64,000 bases of DNA from CAZDVQ01 sp964508975 (GCA_964508975.1 CAZDVQ010000004.1:86064-150063), one strand, 5' to 3'. Counted from the first letter of the stretch, positions 10,436-19,003 are shown. The notes: a model not told the origin generated them from the sequence alone. A program made the numbers and translations.

Positions 10436-10743
10436 GGGCGCTGCGCCCGCCTTTGGCGATCGCCGTTACGTTTCGCGCAGTCACTTCGTTCCTTTGCGGT
10501 GCCCTTCGGGGTTCGGCGCTCGCTAATCGCTCGGCCCTTGTTAGCCGCCCAGATTGGGCGGCTCTACTGCGGTCTGGCGGCTGGCGCCGCCACGCCTCCA
10601 CATCACTAGCGCTAGCGATGTGCAGCGGTGGCCCAAAGGGCCAGACTGCGAAGCAGGCCGAGCGAATAGCGAGCCGCGGAACGTAGCGGCGGCCGTGCTG
10701 AAAGGGCGTATATATACGCCCTGCAACACGGCCGCAGCGCCCA
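10436..10743. repeat. GC-rich dispersed element, two copies facing each other (copy 2)
   Basis: A plus-orientation copy (constant end at 10436) meets a minus-orientation copy (constant end at 10743), so the composite carries GGGCG/CGCCC at both outer ends. The left copy has an extra hairpin, GCCGCCCA-GAT-TGGGCGGC, at 10544-10562. The right copy has an AGGGCGTATATATACGCCCT palindrome near 10700. Open frames across it are not genes. Confidence 0.85.
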
Positions 10744-10766
10744 AAAAACAAAAAAATCAATAGTTT

Positions 10767-10928
10767 AGAGTATGTTTGGACTTTAGCTTCCGGCGAAAAA
10801 CGGCTCTTTTCGGATGATTTTTGCTTTAAAAAATAGTTACGTAGCCCCACTATGCGCCCATTTTTTAAAGCAAGCTCATCAAAAAATAGCTCGTTTTTCC
10901 CTCGAAACCCAAAATCCAAACATACTCT
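10767..10928. repeat. Long imperfect inverted repeat abutting the peroxidase stop codon
   Basis: The arms 10767-10834 and 10860-10928 are about 68 bases each. The outer 14 bases (AGAGTATGTTTGGA) and inner 14 bases (TTGCTTTAAAAAAT) pair perfectly and the middle pairs partly; the loop is 25 bases. The right arm ends on the first base of the ccp stop codon. It could be a terminator-like hairpin or a MITE-like insertion. Confidence 0.75.
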
Positions 10929-12109
10929 TATAAAAACGGGTTGGCCCATTTAGGGTCGGTGTATACATTTGAACCCGTGAGCGTTTTCAAGAAAGCGATG
11001 ACCGCATTGACCTCTGTCGCGTTCAAGTGCAGCTGCTGGCCAAAGCCGTTGGGTCTCAGCCTCGGGTCGAGATTGGTGTTGAACGGTGGCGTAACGATGG
11101 TACCGTAATGTCCAATGGCGGCTTGTAAAGTTGTGATAACCCCGGTGTGCATCATAGGCGAGTTAGGCAGGCCGCTTGGCCCAGCAAGATCGCGTAAAGA
11201 AGGTGCACGGGTGTTGAAAAGGTCGTTGCCGCTGCCGTTGAGCACGCCAACTATACCGTTGTTGCCCGAGTTAGGATCGATGTCAAACTCAGGGGCATTG
11301 TGGCAGCCATTGCAGCCTAAACCACCGCCAGTGCGGTTGCCCGTGGCATCGAATACCGGCGGGGTGATGAACAAGTTTTTGCCGCTGTTTTCTTGAGCCG
11401 TAAAATTGGGGAAAGCCTGGTTATCGTTATTCACTTGGGCCCTTCCAAGGTCGTATTTCGAATCGAACGACTGGATGCTTCGGATGAATTGGGCCATACA
11501 TTCCTGCATCCTGGCCTCGGTTACGGTAGCATCGCCGTACACGAAGGTGAACAGCTCTTGATAGTATTCAATACCTTGTAATTTACTCAGCAACTCGCTG
11601 AGGCCAGGACGGCCATTTTGGCCACTATAACCCATTTCAGCATGGTCTTGAATAGGCATGGTGGTCTGGATTTCGAGGGTTGCAGCCCGCTCGTTCCAGA
11701 AAAATTTGCGTTCAACGGCAAACCTGCTGTTGACCAAGCGCATGGAGTGCCGACCAGTTAATCCACCCTCTACACCGTGGCTGGCCAAGCTGGTATCGCT
11801 AAAGGCAAAAGCTTGCTGGTGGCAACTCGCACAAGAAATGCTGTTGTCGATGCTCAGGTTTTTGTCGTAAAATAAAACCCTGCCAAGGGTAGCCTTGGCG
11901 TTGGTAATATTGTTGGCCCCGGTGTTGTCTTTGTTGATGTAAGCAGGAACAAGCTGGTTGGCGTAGTTGGCCAGGTTGTTTGGGTCAAGGTTGTTGCCAA
12001 AAGCGGCTTCAACGGCCTCGAAAGTGAGGGTAGGGGTCTCGTCCAATTTGCACTGTTGCAAAACGAATGTGGCTGCCAGCAATACACTAGCGATGAATAT
12101 TTTTTGCAT
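10928..12109 (-). CDS. Di-haem cytochrome c peroxidase (CcpA/MauG family) lipoprotein
   Basis: A 393-residue periplasmic di-haem peroxidase, expected to reduce hydrogen peroxide with electrons from small cytochromes, or to act as a MauG-like oxidase. The signal peptide ends in a lipobox (VLQQC, Cys20). Haem-binding motifs are CASCH (C93, C96, H97) and CNGCH (C266, C269, H270), with the family phrases LGRVLFYDKNLS, AFSD, FWNERA and APSLRDLA. Length and motif spacing are normal for the family. It converges with the giant gene, and an inverted repeat begins exactly at its stop codon. Peroxidase versus MauG-type substrate cannot be told from sequence. Confidence 0.9.
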   Translation of the reverse strand: MQKIFIASVLLAATFVLQQCKLDETPTLTFEAVEAAFGNNLDPNNLANYANQLVPAYINKDNTGANNITNAKATLGRVLFYDKNLSIDNSISCASCHQQAFAFSDTSLASHGVEGGLTGRHSMRLVNSRFAVERKFFWNERAATLEIQTTMPIQDHAEMGYSGQNGRPGLSELLSKLQGIEYYQELFTFVYGDATVTEARMQECMAQFIRSIQSFDSKYDLGRAQVNNDNQAFPNFTAQENSGKNLFITPPVFDATGNRTGGGLGCNGCHNAPEFDIDPNSGNNGIVGVLNGSGNDLFNTRAPSLRDLAGPSGLPNSPMMHTGVITTLQAAIGHYGTIVTPPFNTNLDPRLRPNGFGQQLHLNATEVNAVIAFLKTLTGSNVYTDPKWANPFL

Positions 12110-12192
12110 ATTATGGTGTTTTTAACTTAGACGACAAAAAATGAAATATCATTCGCTTAAACACCAGACTAAGAAAAAAAAATGTGCAGGGC

Positions 12193-13188
12193 TTAGTTCT
12201 TGCAGCTTAATATCACTGCGCCACTCAGGTGATGTTTAAATACATACATGCCTGTTGGAAGCTGGCTTAAATCTATTTGCTGGCTCGGGCTTTCCAATGT
12301 ACCTTGCAGCATAAGTGTTCCAAGCATGTTGTAGATACTATAACTACTAGGCTGATTAGCTTCAACAGTGATTAGCCCTTGGCTAGGATTGGGGTAAATG
12401 TGGATGGCCGAAGTTGTTTCGGAATTATTTAAGCCCGTAGGATTGCCCTGGTACAATGCCTCGATTTCAGCTAGGCTCAATCCACGATGCCAGATACCAA
12501 TATCATCTATTTTGCCCTGCATCATGTCGCCTACTGAATGTGTTTTACCGAAATACAAACCGATATTCCGGTTTGGAGTAGGGTTAGGTAATATATTTGA
12601 CCCCGGCATATTGCCCATAGACGTACCGTTTTTGTAAAAGCTCACGATGTTGTTTTCCACTCGAACCACTAGGTGCTGCCAGGTAAACTGGGTTACGGTG
12701 TCGTTGGAATACCGGTAATTAAAACCGCTGAGTGCGTTGCCGCGCCCGGTAAACAAAGTTTTTAGCTCCTCTACCGATCCAAACTGATTATAATAATGAG
12801 AAATACTCATGTTGTAGTTGAGGTAACCAGTTTCCCGCTTTGATATAATAGATTGGAAATGTGGGTTGTTACTGGGCAGTTCAGCATATACCCATGCTGC
12901 CATGGTAATATCGCCTGTAAGTGCAAGCATAGGTGAGTCTGGCGTTTCGATATAGGCCGAGATGCCGTCGAAATAGTAGGCTGCATCTGGGTTGCCTAGG
13001 CGGTCTGTGCTCAGTAGGGCACCATGAACAGTACCATTATTGCCTTGCCCGCTTTCATCGTTTGCATTACCGTTAAAGGGCCACCAGCCAATTAAGCCAT
13101 TGCTGGGTACATAGGCAGGAAGGTTTTGAGCATAACCAGTAAATATGTGTAAGAGGCTGATTAAAAGTAAAATGTAGCGCTTTTTCAT
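12193..13188 (-). CDS. LamG-domain secreted protein with T9SS type A sorting signal
   Basis: A 331-residue protein. The start is set at 13188 (MKKRYILLLISLLHIFTGYAQ), since the in-frame ATG 27 bases upstream only adds residues before a normal signal peptide. Residues 25-225 form a LamG/concanavalin-like jelly roll: GLIGWWPFNGNANDESGQGNNG, AYYFDG, WQHLVVRVENN and KIDDIGIWHRGLSLAEIEALY. The last 70 residues (IYPNPSQGLITVE through LPTGMYVF) are a T9SS type A sorting domain, so it is secreted or surface bound. A carbohydrate- or protein-binding role is typical of LamG domains; the ligand is unknown. It lies in the same direction as the peroxidase gene, 83 bases upstream of it. Confidence 0.88.
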   Translation of the reverse strand: MKKRYILLLISLLHIFTGYAQNLPAYVPSNGLIGWWPFNGNANDESGQGNNGTVHGALLSTDRLGNPDAAYYFDGISAYIETPDSPMLALTGDITMAAWVYAELPSNNPHFQSIISKRETGYLNYNMSISHYYNQFGSVEELKTLFTGRGNALSGFNYRYSNDTVTQFTWQHLVVRVENNIVSFYKNGTSMGNMPGSNILPNPTPNRNIGLYFGKTHSVGDMMQGKIDDIGIWHRGLSLAEIEALYQGNPTGLNNSETTSAIHIYPNPSQGLITVEANQPSSYSIYNMLGTLMLQGTLESPSQQIDLSQLPTGMYVFKHHLSGAVILSCKN

Positions 13189-13342
13189 AGTCGTATATTT
13201 TAATTCATAATGCAATATAAGGTAATTTTGCTTTGTCGAAAAAAATATTTTTGAAGGTGCCTATGCCTATTGGCAATGGCTTTAAAGCCATAGTGTATTG
13301 CACCGAATGCACAAAGGTCCAGTAATTATCCTTTAGAAATAG

Positions 13343-13350
13343 TATTTTTG
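13343..13350 (+). promoter_or_regulatory. -7 box TATTTTTG
   Basis: Matches TAnnTTTG and lies 17 bases before the ATG at 13368, which implies a very short leader. Confidence 0.45.
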
Positions 13351-13367
13351 AGATGCAATTATAAGCC

Positions 13368-13754
13368 ATGAAAGGTCGAATCATTAATTTGTTGCTTGTA
13401 TTAAGCTCATTGTTTGGCTACCTGGAATGGGGTACCAACAGCCATGCATTCTTGTTTCAAGCAGAGGTTGAGGTATTGTACAAACTAGTAGGGCAAACCG
13501 CTTCTGTAATCCATCCGTTTATTCTGCTGCCTATTGCAGGACAAATCATACTCCTGATGACCCTATTTTGGCCTAAAAATCAGCGATTTTTAACTTACCT
13601 TGGTATTGCTGGTATAGGCGTATTGCTAGGTTTTATGTTTATCATTGGCTGCTTGAGCCTCAATTATAAAATTGTATTATCCACAGTACCATTTTTAGTT
13701 TTAGCCGTATGGAGTATCAAGTATCATAGGCAGCAAGCATTATTCAACTCGTAA
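13368..13754 (+). CDS. Small four-helix membrane protein, function unknown
   Basis: A 128-residue protein with about four hydrophobic segments (near residues 5-20, 45-68, 77-97 and 103-118) separated by short basic loops such as WPKNQR, and a basic tail (KYHRQQ). No known catalytic motif or named family was recognised. It is followed after 21 bases by the acetyltransferase gene, so the two are probably co-transcribed. The start is the ATG closest to the -7 box. Confidence 0.65.
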   Translation: MKGRIINLLLVLSSLFGYLEWGTNSHAFLFQAEVEVLYKLVGQTASVIHPFILLPIAGQIILLMTLFWPKNQRFLTYLGIAGIGVLLGFMFIIGCLSLNYKIVLSTVPFLVLAVWSIKYHRQQALFNS

Positions 13755-13775
13755 TCATACTATCAATAATTTACA

Positions 13776-14396
13776 ATGCTGATAAATCACCCCATAGTGC
13801 TTCAAAACGAACGCGTTATGCTTCGCCCGCTTGAACTTGAAGACATACAGTACCTCAGTCATTTTGCTCAAAATGAACCTGATTTGTGGCGTTATAGCCT
13901 AGCGCAAATTCAAAGCCCAACTGATTTAGAGCTTTACATCAATCAAGCTGTTGAAGCAAGGGCACAGGGTAGGGAGTATCCATTTATTGTATTTGATAAA
14001 GCAACTGGACAATATGCCGGCAGCACCCGTTTTTACGATATTCAACTGTCTTTCAAAACGCTACAACTAGGGTATACCTGGTACGGCAAGGCATTTCAAG
14101 GCTCGGGGTTAAACAAACATTGCAAATACCTTTTGCTGGATTATGCCTTTCAAACCTTGGGCTTGGAGCGCGTCGAATTTAGGGCCGATAACCGCAATGA
14201 GCGGAGCAAAAGGGCTATGCAAAGCATCGGCTGCACGGTAGAAGGTGTGTTGCGCAACCATCTCCCCTCGGCTGACGGCGGACGCCGTGATAGTATCATC
14301 CTGAGTATTTTGCAATCAGAGTGGCATGCAGGGCTAAAGGATAAACTTTATTACCTTTGCCACAACACAAATAACCAGCATGCAGGGTCAGATTGA
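13776..14396 (+). CDS. GNAT family N-acetyltransferase (RimJ/RimL-like)
   Basis: A 206-residue cytosolic acetyl-CoA-dependent N-acetyltransferase. The family pattern is clear: VMLRPLELEDIQYLSHFA at the N-terminus, GSTRFYDIQ for the central strand, LGYTWYGKAFQGSGLN around the acetyl-CoA loop, then LGLERVEFRADNRNERSKRAMQSIGCTVEGVLRNH, the signature of ribosomal-protein-type acetyltransferases. The substrate is unknown. Its last 17 bases overlap the start of the methyltransferase gene in another frame. Confidence 0.85.
   Translation: MLINHPIVLQNERVMLRPLELEDIQYLSHFAQNEPDLWRYSLAQIQSPTDLELYINQAVEARAQGREYPFIVFDKATGQYAGSTRFYDIQLSFKTLQLGYTWYGKAFQGSGLNKHCKYLLLDYAFQTLGLERVEFRADNRNERSKRAMQSIGCTVEGVLRNHLPSADGGRRDSIILSILQSEWHAGLKDKLYYLCHNTNNQHAGSD
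14352..14359 (+). promoter_or_regulatory. -7 box TACCTTTG inside the acetyltransferase gene
   Basis: Matches TAnnTTTG and lies 20 bases before the methyltransferase ATG at 14380, within the 3' end of the GNAT gene. It suggests the methyltransferase has its own promoter. Confidence 0.5.
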
Positions 14397-15564
14397 ACAA
14401 TTTTTGGAACTATTACAACAGGGTCTACAAAACAACTCCTTTGTAAAGCTTAATTTAGGCGACTATAAAGGCGCTGAGCCAGGCTTGAAAAATGTGTACA
14501 TAAAGCTGTTGTTCATTAAACAACTACCCAAGCTATCTTTTGTATATCGCTACCAAACCCGCGATATAACCAAGAATTACAGCATAGAGGAAGCTATTGA
14601 GTTACTCAATCAATTAATTGGTAATCAAGGCTTTAAACTAGCACAGCTTTTTACGCTGCAAGCCGATTACAAGTTGCAGGCCAGTAAACAAGGGCAGTTT
14701 AGCTTGCGCCAGGAAAAAGCTTCTCAACAAGCCTTGCCCTCCACCGAACACGATAGGGCCAAAAAACGCAAGTTACCGAGCGCCGGCAAGGCTTACTTGC
14801 ATGCCCTCGGGCTGAGCGATGAAGAGGGTATCATTTACAACCGGGCACAAGACAAGTTCAAGCAAATCAATCATTATATCGAGTTGCTCAGTAATTTGCT
14901 GAAAGATTTGCCGGAGCGCCCCCTGACACATATCGTCGACATGGGCTCGGGCAAAGGCTACCTTACTTTTGCCCTATATGATTACCTCAACGAGGTGCTG
15001 CACAAACAAACACAAGTTACCGGGGTTGAATTCCGGAAAGATATGGTTGAACTTTGCAACAACATAGCCGAGGCGCTTGACTATAAACACCTTAACTTTG
15101 TGGAGGGCACCATCGAGCAGTATGTCCCACCTACGGAGATCCACGTGCTGGTAGCATTACACGCCTGCGATACCGCCACGGATGAAGCCATATATAAGGG
15201 CATTACCGCCGGCGCCGACTTAATCGTGGTAGCGCCATGCTGCCACAAGCAAATTCGCCGGGAGATGGAGCAGCACAAGGCTAATAACGCCCTCGACTTC
15301 GTGGTGAAGCACGGTATTTTCATGGAACGCCAAGCTGAAATGCTCACCGATGCCCTGAGGGCTTTGATACTGGAATATCACGGCTACAGCACCAAGGTTT
15401 TTGAATTTATATCGGATGCCCACACCCCTAAAAATGTACTGATTGTTGGGCAGCGAAAAACCACCAACCCCGCTAAACAACAAGCTATATTGGATAAAAT
15501 ACAGTCGAGCAAAGCCTATTTCGGCATTGCACGACACCATTTGGAGACATTGATGCAAATGTAG
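14380..15564 (+). CDS. SAM-dependent methyltransferase (Methyltransf_32/METTL25-like)
   Basis: A 394-residue cytosolic class I methyltransferase. An N-terminal region of about 150 residues (YRYQTRDITKNYSIEEAIELL) precedes the Rossmann core. Motif I is HIVDMGSGKGYLTFALYDYL at about residues 183-202, followed by GVEFRKDMVELCNNIA. The later VALHACDTATDEAIYKGI and VVAPCCHKQIRREME are typical of the Methyltransf_32 group. The paired cysteines in APCCHKQ may be functional. The substrate is unknown; some relatives are thought to act on RNA, which is only a guess here. It overlaps the GNAT gene by 17 bases. Confidence 0.82.
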   Translation: MQGQIEQFLELLQQGLQNNSFVKLNLGDYKGAEPGLKNVYIKLLFIKQLPKLSFVYRYQTRDITKNYSIEEAIELLNQLIGNQGFKLAQLFTLQADYKLQASKQGQFSLRQEKASQQALPSTEHDRAKKRKLPSAGKAYLHALGLSDEEGIIYNRAQDKFKQINHYIELLSNLLKDLPERPLTHIVDMGSGKGYLTFALYDYLNEVLHKQTQVTGVEFRKDMVELCNNIAEALDYKHLNFVEGTIEQYVPPTEIHVLVALHACDTATDEAIYKGITAGADLIVVAPCCHKQIRREMEQHKANNALDFVVKHGIFMERQAEMLTDALRALILEYHGYSTKVFEFISDAHTPKNVLIVGQRKTTNPAKQQAILDKIQSSKAYFGIARHHLETLMQM

Positions 15565-15631
15565 CTCAGGCTGAAACTTGTTCCAACGTAAATACGTAAT
15601 TGAACGTATTAAACACATACCGAACAGGGAT

Positions 15632-15639
15632 TAACTTTG
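15632..15639 (+). promoter_or_regulatory. -7 box TAACTTTG
   Basis: Matches TAnnTTTG and lies 16 bases before the ATG at 15656. Confidence 0.45.
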
Positions 15640-15655
15640 TACAAAATCTAGCTCC

Positions 15656-16441
15656 ATGAAATACATTTTATTAGCTGCTTTAGGCTTATTAACGTTTGCA
15701 TTAGATGCCCAGAATACGGCCATAGATATCAATGCCCTCGTTAAGCTGTACAAGCAAAACAAGGTGCAACAAGTTGAGCAATTCATGATTGAGGGCTATC
15801 AGGCCGAAGCCGGTAAGCCCTTTAAAATGTGGCAACAAGATGTTGACCGCAACGGCTTCATCTTGCAAATGACAGAGTCCCCCAACTCCGAAGATGTGGA
15901 TACTATATTCACATATTACCTCTACAACAGCAAGGCTGGCCAGGTTACCCGTGTTACCATGGAGGGTATTGATTTGGTGCCCTATGTCGAAACGTTTAGC
16001 TATGATAAAAAGGGCAAAATTGCTACCCATAGCTTTTCATGTGCCGATCCAATGGAGTACAGCTACACCTTCAACAAGAAAGGGCAAATTGCAACCAAGG
16101 TGGGTAAATCCGCCCGTGGTTTATATGATGATGAAGGTGAATTTACAGGAAAATACGTCTGGGTTGAGGTGTACAACACGACCTATAGCTACGATGAAAA
16201 AAATCGACTAGTGCTCGAGCAAACAAAGTACGATGATGGCCAAGTAAACCATACGGCTTACGTGTACAACGATAAAAATCAGCTAGTTACAGAGACGATG
16301 TACTTTGATGAAGATTTGCTGGAAATTGGTTACAGAACGGCTTACGAGTATAACGATAAAGGACTGTTGCAACGGCAAGTCGAGGAAAATTTTGTGTTTG
16401 ATGAAACACAAGTCTTCGAATTCAAATATAAATACTTTTAA
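15656..16441 (+). CDS. Secreted protein with YD/RHS-like short repeats, function unknown
   Basis: A 261-residue protein with a signal peptide (MKYILLAALGLLTFALDAQ). From about residue 105 it has tandem segments of about 20-25 residues with a Y-x-Y-(N/D)-x-K-(G/N) core: FSYDKKGKIATHS, YTFNKKGQIATKV, YSYDEKNRLVLEQ, YVYNDKNQLVTET and YEYNDKGLLQRQV. These resemble the beta-hairpin YD repeats of Rhs-type proteins and of many small Bacteroidota secreted proteins. No toxin or enzymatic domain is attached and no T9SS signal is seen. A periplasmic or outer-membrane location is inferred. Confidence 0.65.
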   Translation: MKYILLAALGLLTFALDAQNTAIDINALVKLYKQNKVQQVEQFMIEGYQAEAGKPFKMWQQDVDRNGFILQMTESPNSEDVDTIFTYYLYNSKAGQVTRVTMEGIDLVPYVETFSYDKKGKIATHSFSCADPMEYSYTFNKKGQIATKVGKSARGLYDDEGEFTGKYVWVEVYNTTYSYDEKNRLVLEQTKYDDGQVNHTAYVYNDKNQLVTETMYFDEDLLEIGYRTAYEYNDKGLLQRQVEENFVFDETQVFEFKYKYF

Positions 16442-16483
16442 TAAAGGTAAAAGGTAAAAGGTAAAAGGTAAAAGGTAAAAGGT
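16442..16483. repeat. Tandem heptamer repeat (AAAAGGT)
   Basis: Six consecutive 7-base units (the first has T for A) begin at the last base of the preceding stop codon. A slippage-prone minisatellite. Confidence 0.9.
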
Positions 16484-16555
16484 TCGATTTGCTAATTCAT
16501 CATTTTCTCCTTTCATCGTTTCTTCATTTCATCGATTCATCATTTTATCTTTTTT

Positions 16556-16656
16556 GGGCGCCCCGGCTTCGCCGTCGGCGTGCTACGCGCTCGCTGGACG
16601 CTCGGTGCCTGTGGCACCGCCTCCCTACGGTCGGCGCGCTCCGCATGCCTGGCGCA
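16556..16656 (+). repeat. GC-rich dispersed element, copy 3
   Basis: Plus orientation, constant end TTTGGGCGC at its left. Its hairpins are CGGCTTCGCCG and GGTGCC-TGT-GGCACC, the second differing in sequence from other copies while remaining self-complementary. Confidence 0.85.
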
Positions 16657-16673
16657 AAGAGATAGGAGATAGG

Positions 16674-16750
16674 AACGATGAACGATGAGCTATGAACGAT
16701 GAACGATCTTTTCCAAGTTCATAGTTCATAGTTCATTGTTCATAGTTCAG
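16674..16750. repeat. GAACGATGAACTAT-type minisatellite in inverted arrangement
   Basis: Units of ATGAACGATGA(A/G)CT (16674-16708) are followed by the reverse complement series GTTCATAGTTCAT (16715-16749). The same motif appears at 793-826, 24517-24551 and 63437-63500, beside GC-rich elements or gene ends. Confidence 0.8.
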
Positions 16751-16794
16751 AAGAACTTTTTTACAAAAAGCTGCAAAATATAATTGGGAAGTAT

Positions 16795-16802
16795 TACCTT
16801 TG
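16795..16802 (+). promoter_or_regulatory. -7 box TACCTTTG before rpsA
   Basis: Matches TAnnTTTG and lies 54 bases before the rpsA ATG. The leader contains AACGAGGACC, a possible weak ribosome-binding site. Confidence 0.55.
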
Positions 16803-16856
16803 CACCTCGATTCAAACCATTATTCTTTAACCATTAAAAAAACGAGGACCTAAGCA

Positions 16857-18947
16857 ATGGCTAATGACCTCGAGAACAACCTCAATCCAGAGGAAGAACT
16901 CACTCAACAGAACGTGAATAACGAATTGGAGCAACCGGCTGAGTACGAAGCTCCAGAAACTCCGGAAACGGAAGAAACCGCAGACGAAATCGTGGAAGAA
17001 GTCGTAGAAGAAGTAGTTCCAGTTAAAGTGAAAGCTTTGACCGAAGAGGACGACGATACTATGAGTTTCCGTAACCTCGCGAAAGACGATGATGATGCCC
17101 AATTTGAAGACGAAGTTGACGAATTGGAAGACCTCATTGAAGAAACTTCATTGAGCGCTGACCCACACGACTTTAACTGGGCACTTGGTAAACGTCAGGC
17201 TGCACAATACACCGACGCAGAACGTACTCAAATGAGTGCTGACTACGAGCACACGCTCAACGCGGTAGAAGAATACGAAATCGTAGCAGGTATCGTTATC
17301 GGTATCAAAGGCGGCGATGTAGTACTTGACTTGAACTACAAATCAGATGGTCTTATCCCTCTTTCTGAGTTCCGTGAAAAGACTCCAGAAATCGGTGACC
17401 GTGTTGAAGTTTACGTTGAAACACAAGAAGACAAACGCGGCCAGCTCGTGTTGTCACGCCGTAAGGCTAAATTGCTCCGCGCATGGGAAAACATCGTACG
17501 TTCTTACCAAGAAGGTATTGTGGTTACCGGTAACGTGGTTAGCAAAACTAAAGGTGGTTTGATCGTTGACATCGACGGTCTCGAAACCTTCTTGCCAGGT
17601 TCACAAATCGATATCAAACCAATCGTTGACTACGATGTATACGTAGGCAAACAGATGGAGTTCAAAGTGGTGAAAATCAACGAAGTTATCAAAAACGCCG
17701 TTGTATCGCACAAAGCACTTATCGAGAAAGACCTCGAATCTCAACGTCAAGAAATCATCTCTACCCTTGAAAAAGGCCAAGTACTTGAAGGTGTTGTTAA
17801 AAACATCACTGACTTCGGTGCATTCCTTGACCTTGGTGGCGTAGATGGTTTGTTGTACATCACGGATATCTCTTGGGGCCGTATCAAACACCCAAGCGAT
17901 GTACTCGAACTCAACCAAAAGATCAACGTTGTTGTGCTTGACTTCGACGACGAGAAAAAACGTATCTCTTTGGGCCTCAAACAACTCCAGTCACATCCAT
18001 GGGATGTTCTCGGCGAAGATGTGGTTGAAGGCTCAGTAGTAAAAGGTAAAATCGTTAATATCGAAGATTACGGCGCTTTCCTTGAAATTAAACCAGGTGT
18101 TGAAGGTTTGATCCACATCTCTGAGGTGTCTTGGAGCAACCAACCAATCAACGCTCGCGAATACTTCAAGTTGGGCGACGAACTCGAAGCTAAAGTCGTT
18201 ACCCTTGACCGCGACGAACGCAAAATGTCTTTGTCGGTTAAACAGTTGGACAACGACCCTTGGGAATCTATCGCAGCTGCATTCCCAGTGAACAGCCGTC
18301 ACCAAGGTACAGTTAAAAACTTGACCCCATACGGTGTTTTCGTTGAGTTGAAAGAAGGTATCGGTGGTATGATCCACATCTCTGACCTTTCTTGGACTAA
18401 GCGTTACTCTCACCCAACAGAGTACACTAAAATCGGCGAAACCATTGACGTGGTTATCCTCGACATCGACCAAGAAAACCGCAAATTGTCTTTGGGCCAC
18501 AAACAACTCGAAGAAAACCCATGGGATACTTTCGAGAACGTATTCCCTGTTGGTTCTTACCACGAGGCTACCGTTGTGCGTAAAGATGACAAAGGCGCTA
18601 TCATTTCATTGCCATACGGCTTAGAAGCTTTTGCTCCTATCCGCCAATTGCGCAAAGAAGACGGTAATAACGCTGAAGTTGAAGAAACCTTGATGTTTAA
18701 AGTTATCGAATTCAACCGCGATGACAAACGTATCTTGGTATCTCACAGCCGTTACCTAGAAGACCTCAACAAAGAAGCTGAAGAAGCCACCGAGAAAGAG
18801 CGTAAAGTTGAAAAAGAAACTACACGCAAAGAAGTGAAGAAAACGCAAGAGAAAGTTGAGCGTTCTACACTAGGTGAAATCCAAGGTTTCTCTGAATTGA
18901 AGGAACAACTCCGCCAAAACGAAGAAGACGCCAACAAAGAAGGCTAG
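16857..18947 (+). CDS. rpsA: 30S ribosomal protein S1
   Basis: A 696-residue S1 protein, which binds mRNA at the small subunit and helps initiation, important in a lineage that rarely uses Shine-Dalgarno sequences. An acidic N-terminal extension (residues 1-110, rich in Glu/Asp) precedes six S1 OB-fold domains starting near residues 142 (VAGIVIGIKGGDVVLDL), 222 (GNVVSKTKGGLIVDI), 307 (GVVKNITDFGAFLDLGG), 392 (GKIVNIEDYGAFLEI), 478 (GTVKNLTPYGVFVEL) and 565 (ATVVRKDDKGAIISL). The C-terminal tail is charged and Lys/Glu rich. Codon use is strongly biased (AAC, GAA, CGT), as expected for high expression. It is followed by a very strong terminator. Confidence 0.96.
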   Translation: MANDLENNLNPEEELTQQNVNNELEQPAEYEAPETPETEETADEIVEEVVEEVVPVKVKALTEEDDDTMSFRNLAKDDDDAQFEDEVDELEDLIEETSLSADPHDFNWALGKRQAAQYTDAERTQMSADYEHTLNAVEEYEIVAGIVIGIKGGDVVLDLNYKSDGLIPLSEFREKTPEIGDRVEVYVETQEDKRGQLVLSRRKAKLLRAWENIVRSYQEGIVVTGNVVSKTKGGLIVDIDGLETFLPGSQIDIKPIVDYDVYVGKQMEFKVVKINEVIKNAVVSHKALIEKDLESQRQEIISTLEKGQVLEGVVKNITDFGAFLDLGGVDGLLYITDISWGRIKHPSDVLELNQKINVVVLDFDDEKKRISLGLKQLQSHPWDVLGEDVVEGSVVKGKIVNIEDYGAFLEIKPGVEGLIHISEVSWSNQPINAREYFKLGDELEAKVVTLDRDERKMSLSVKQLDNDPWESIAAAFPVNSRHQGTVKNLTPYGVFVELKEGIGGMIHISDLSWTKRYSHPTEYTKIGETIDVVILDIDQENRKLSLGHKQLEENPWDTFENVFPVGSYHEATVVRKDDKGAIISLPYGLEAFAPIRQLRKEDGNNAEVEETLMFKVIEFNRDDKRILVSHSRYLEDLNKEAEEATEKERKVEKETTRKEVKKTQEKVERSTLGEIQGFSELKEQLRQNEEDANKEG

Positions 18948-18970
18948 TCTTTTTCTTGAAGCAATACTCA

Positions 18971-19003
18971 AAGGTGATACCGGAAACGGTATCACCTTTT
19001 TTT
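18971..19003 (+). terminator. Terminator after rpsA
   Basis: A perfect 12-bp stem (18971-18982 with 18987-18998) closed by a GAAA tetraloop, followed by T5. Confidence 0.92.

Noticed and set aside
10389..10949. 186-codon minus-strand frame and overlapping shorter frames
   Set aside because: They translate the facing GC-rich elements and the long inverted repeat; similar arginine-rich peptides arise at other copies of the repeat.
16442..16483. Phase-variation tract controlling rpsA
   Set aside because: The heptamer tract lies about 370 bases upstream of rpsA, beyond the -7 box and a GC-rich element, so an effect on rpsA is unlikely.
18033..18563. 176-codon minus-strand frame inside rpsA
   Set aside because: It is a shadow of the strongly codon-biased S1 gene.
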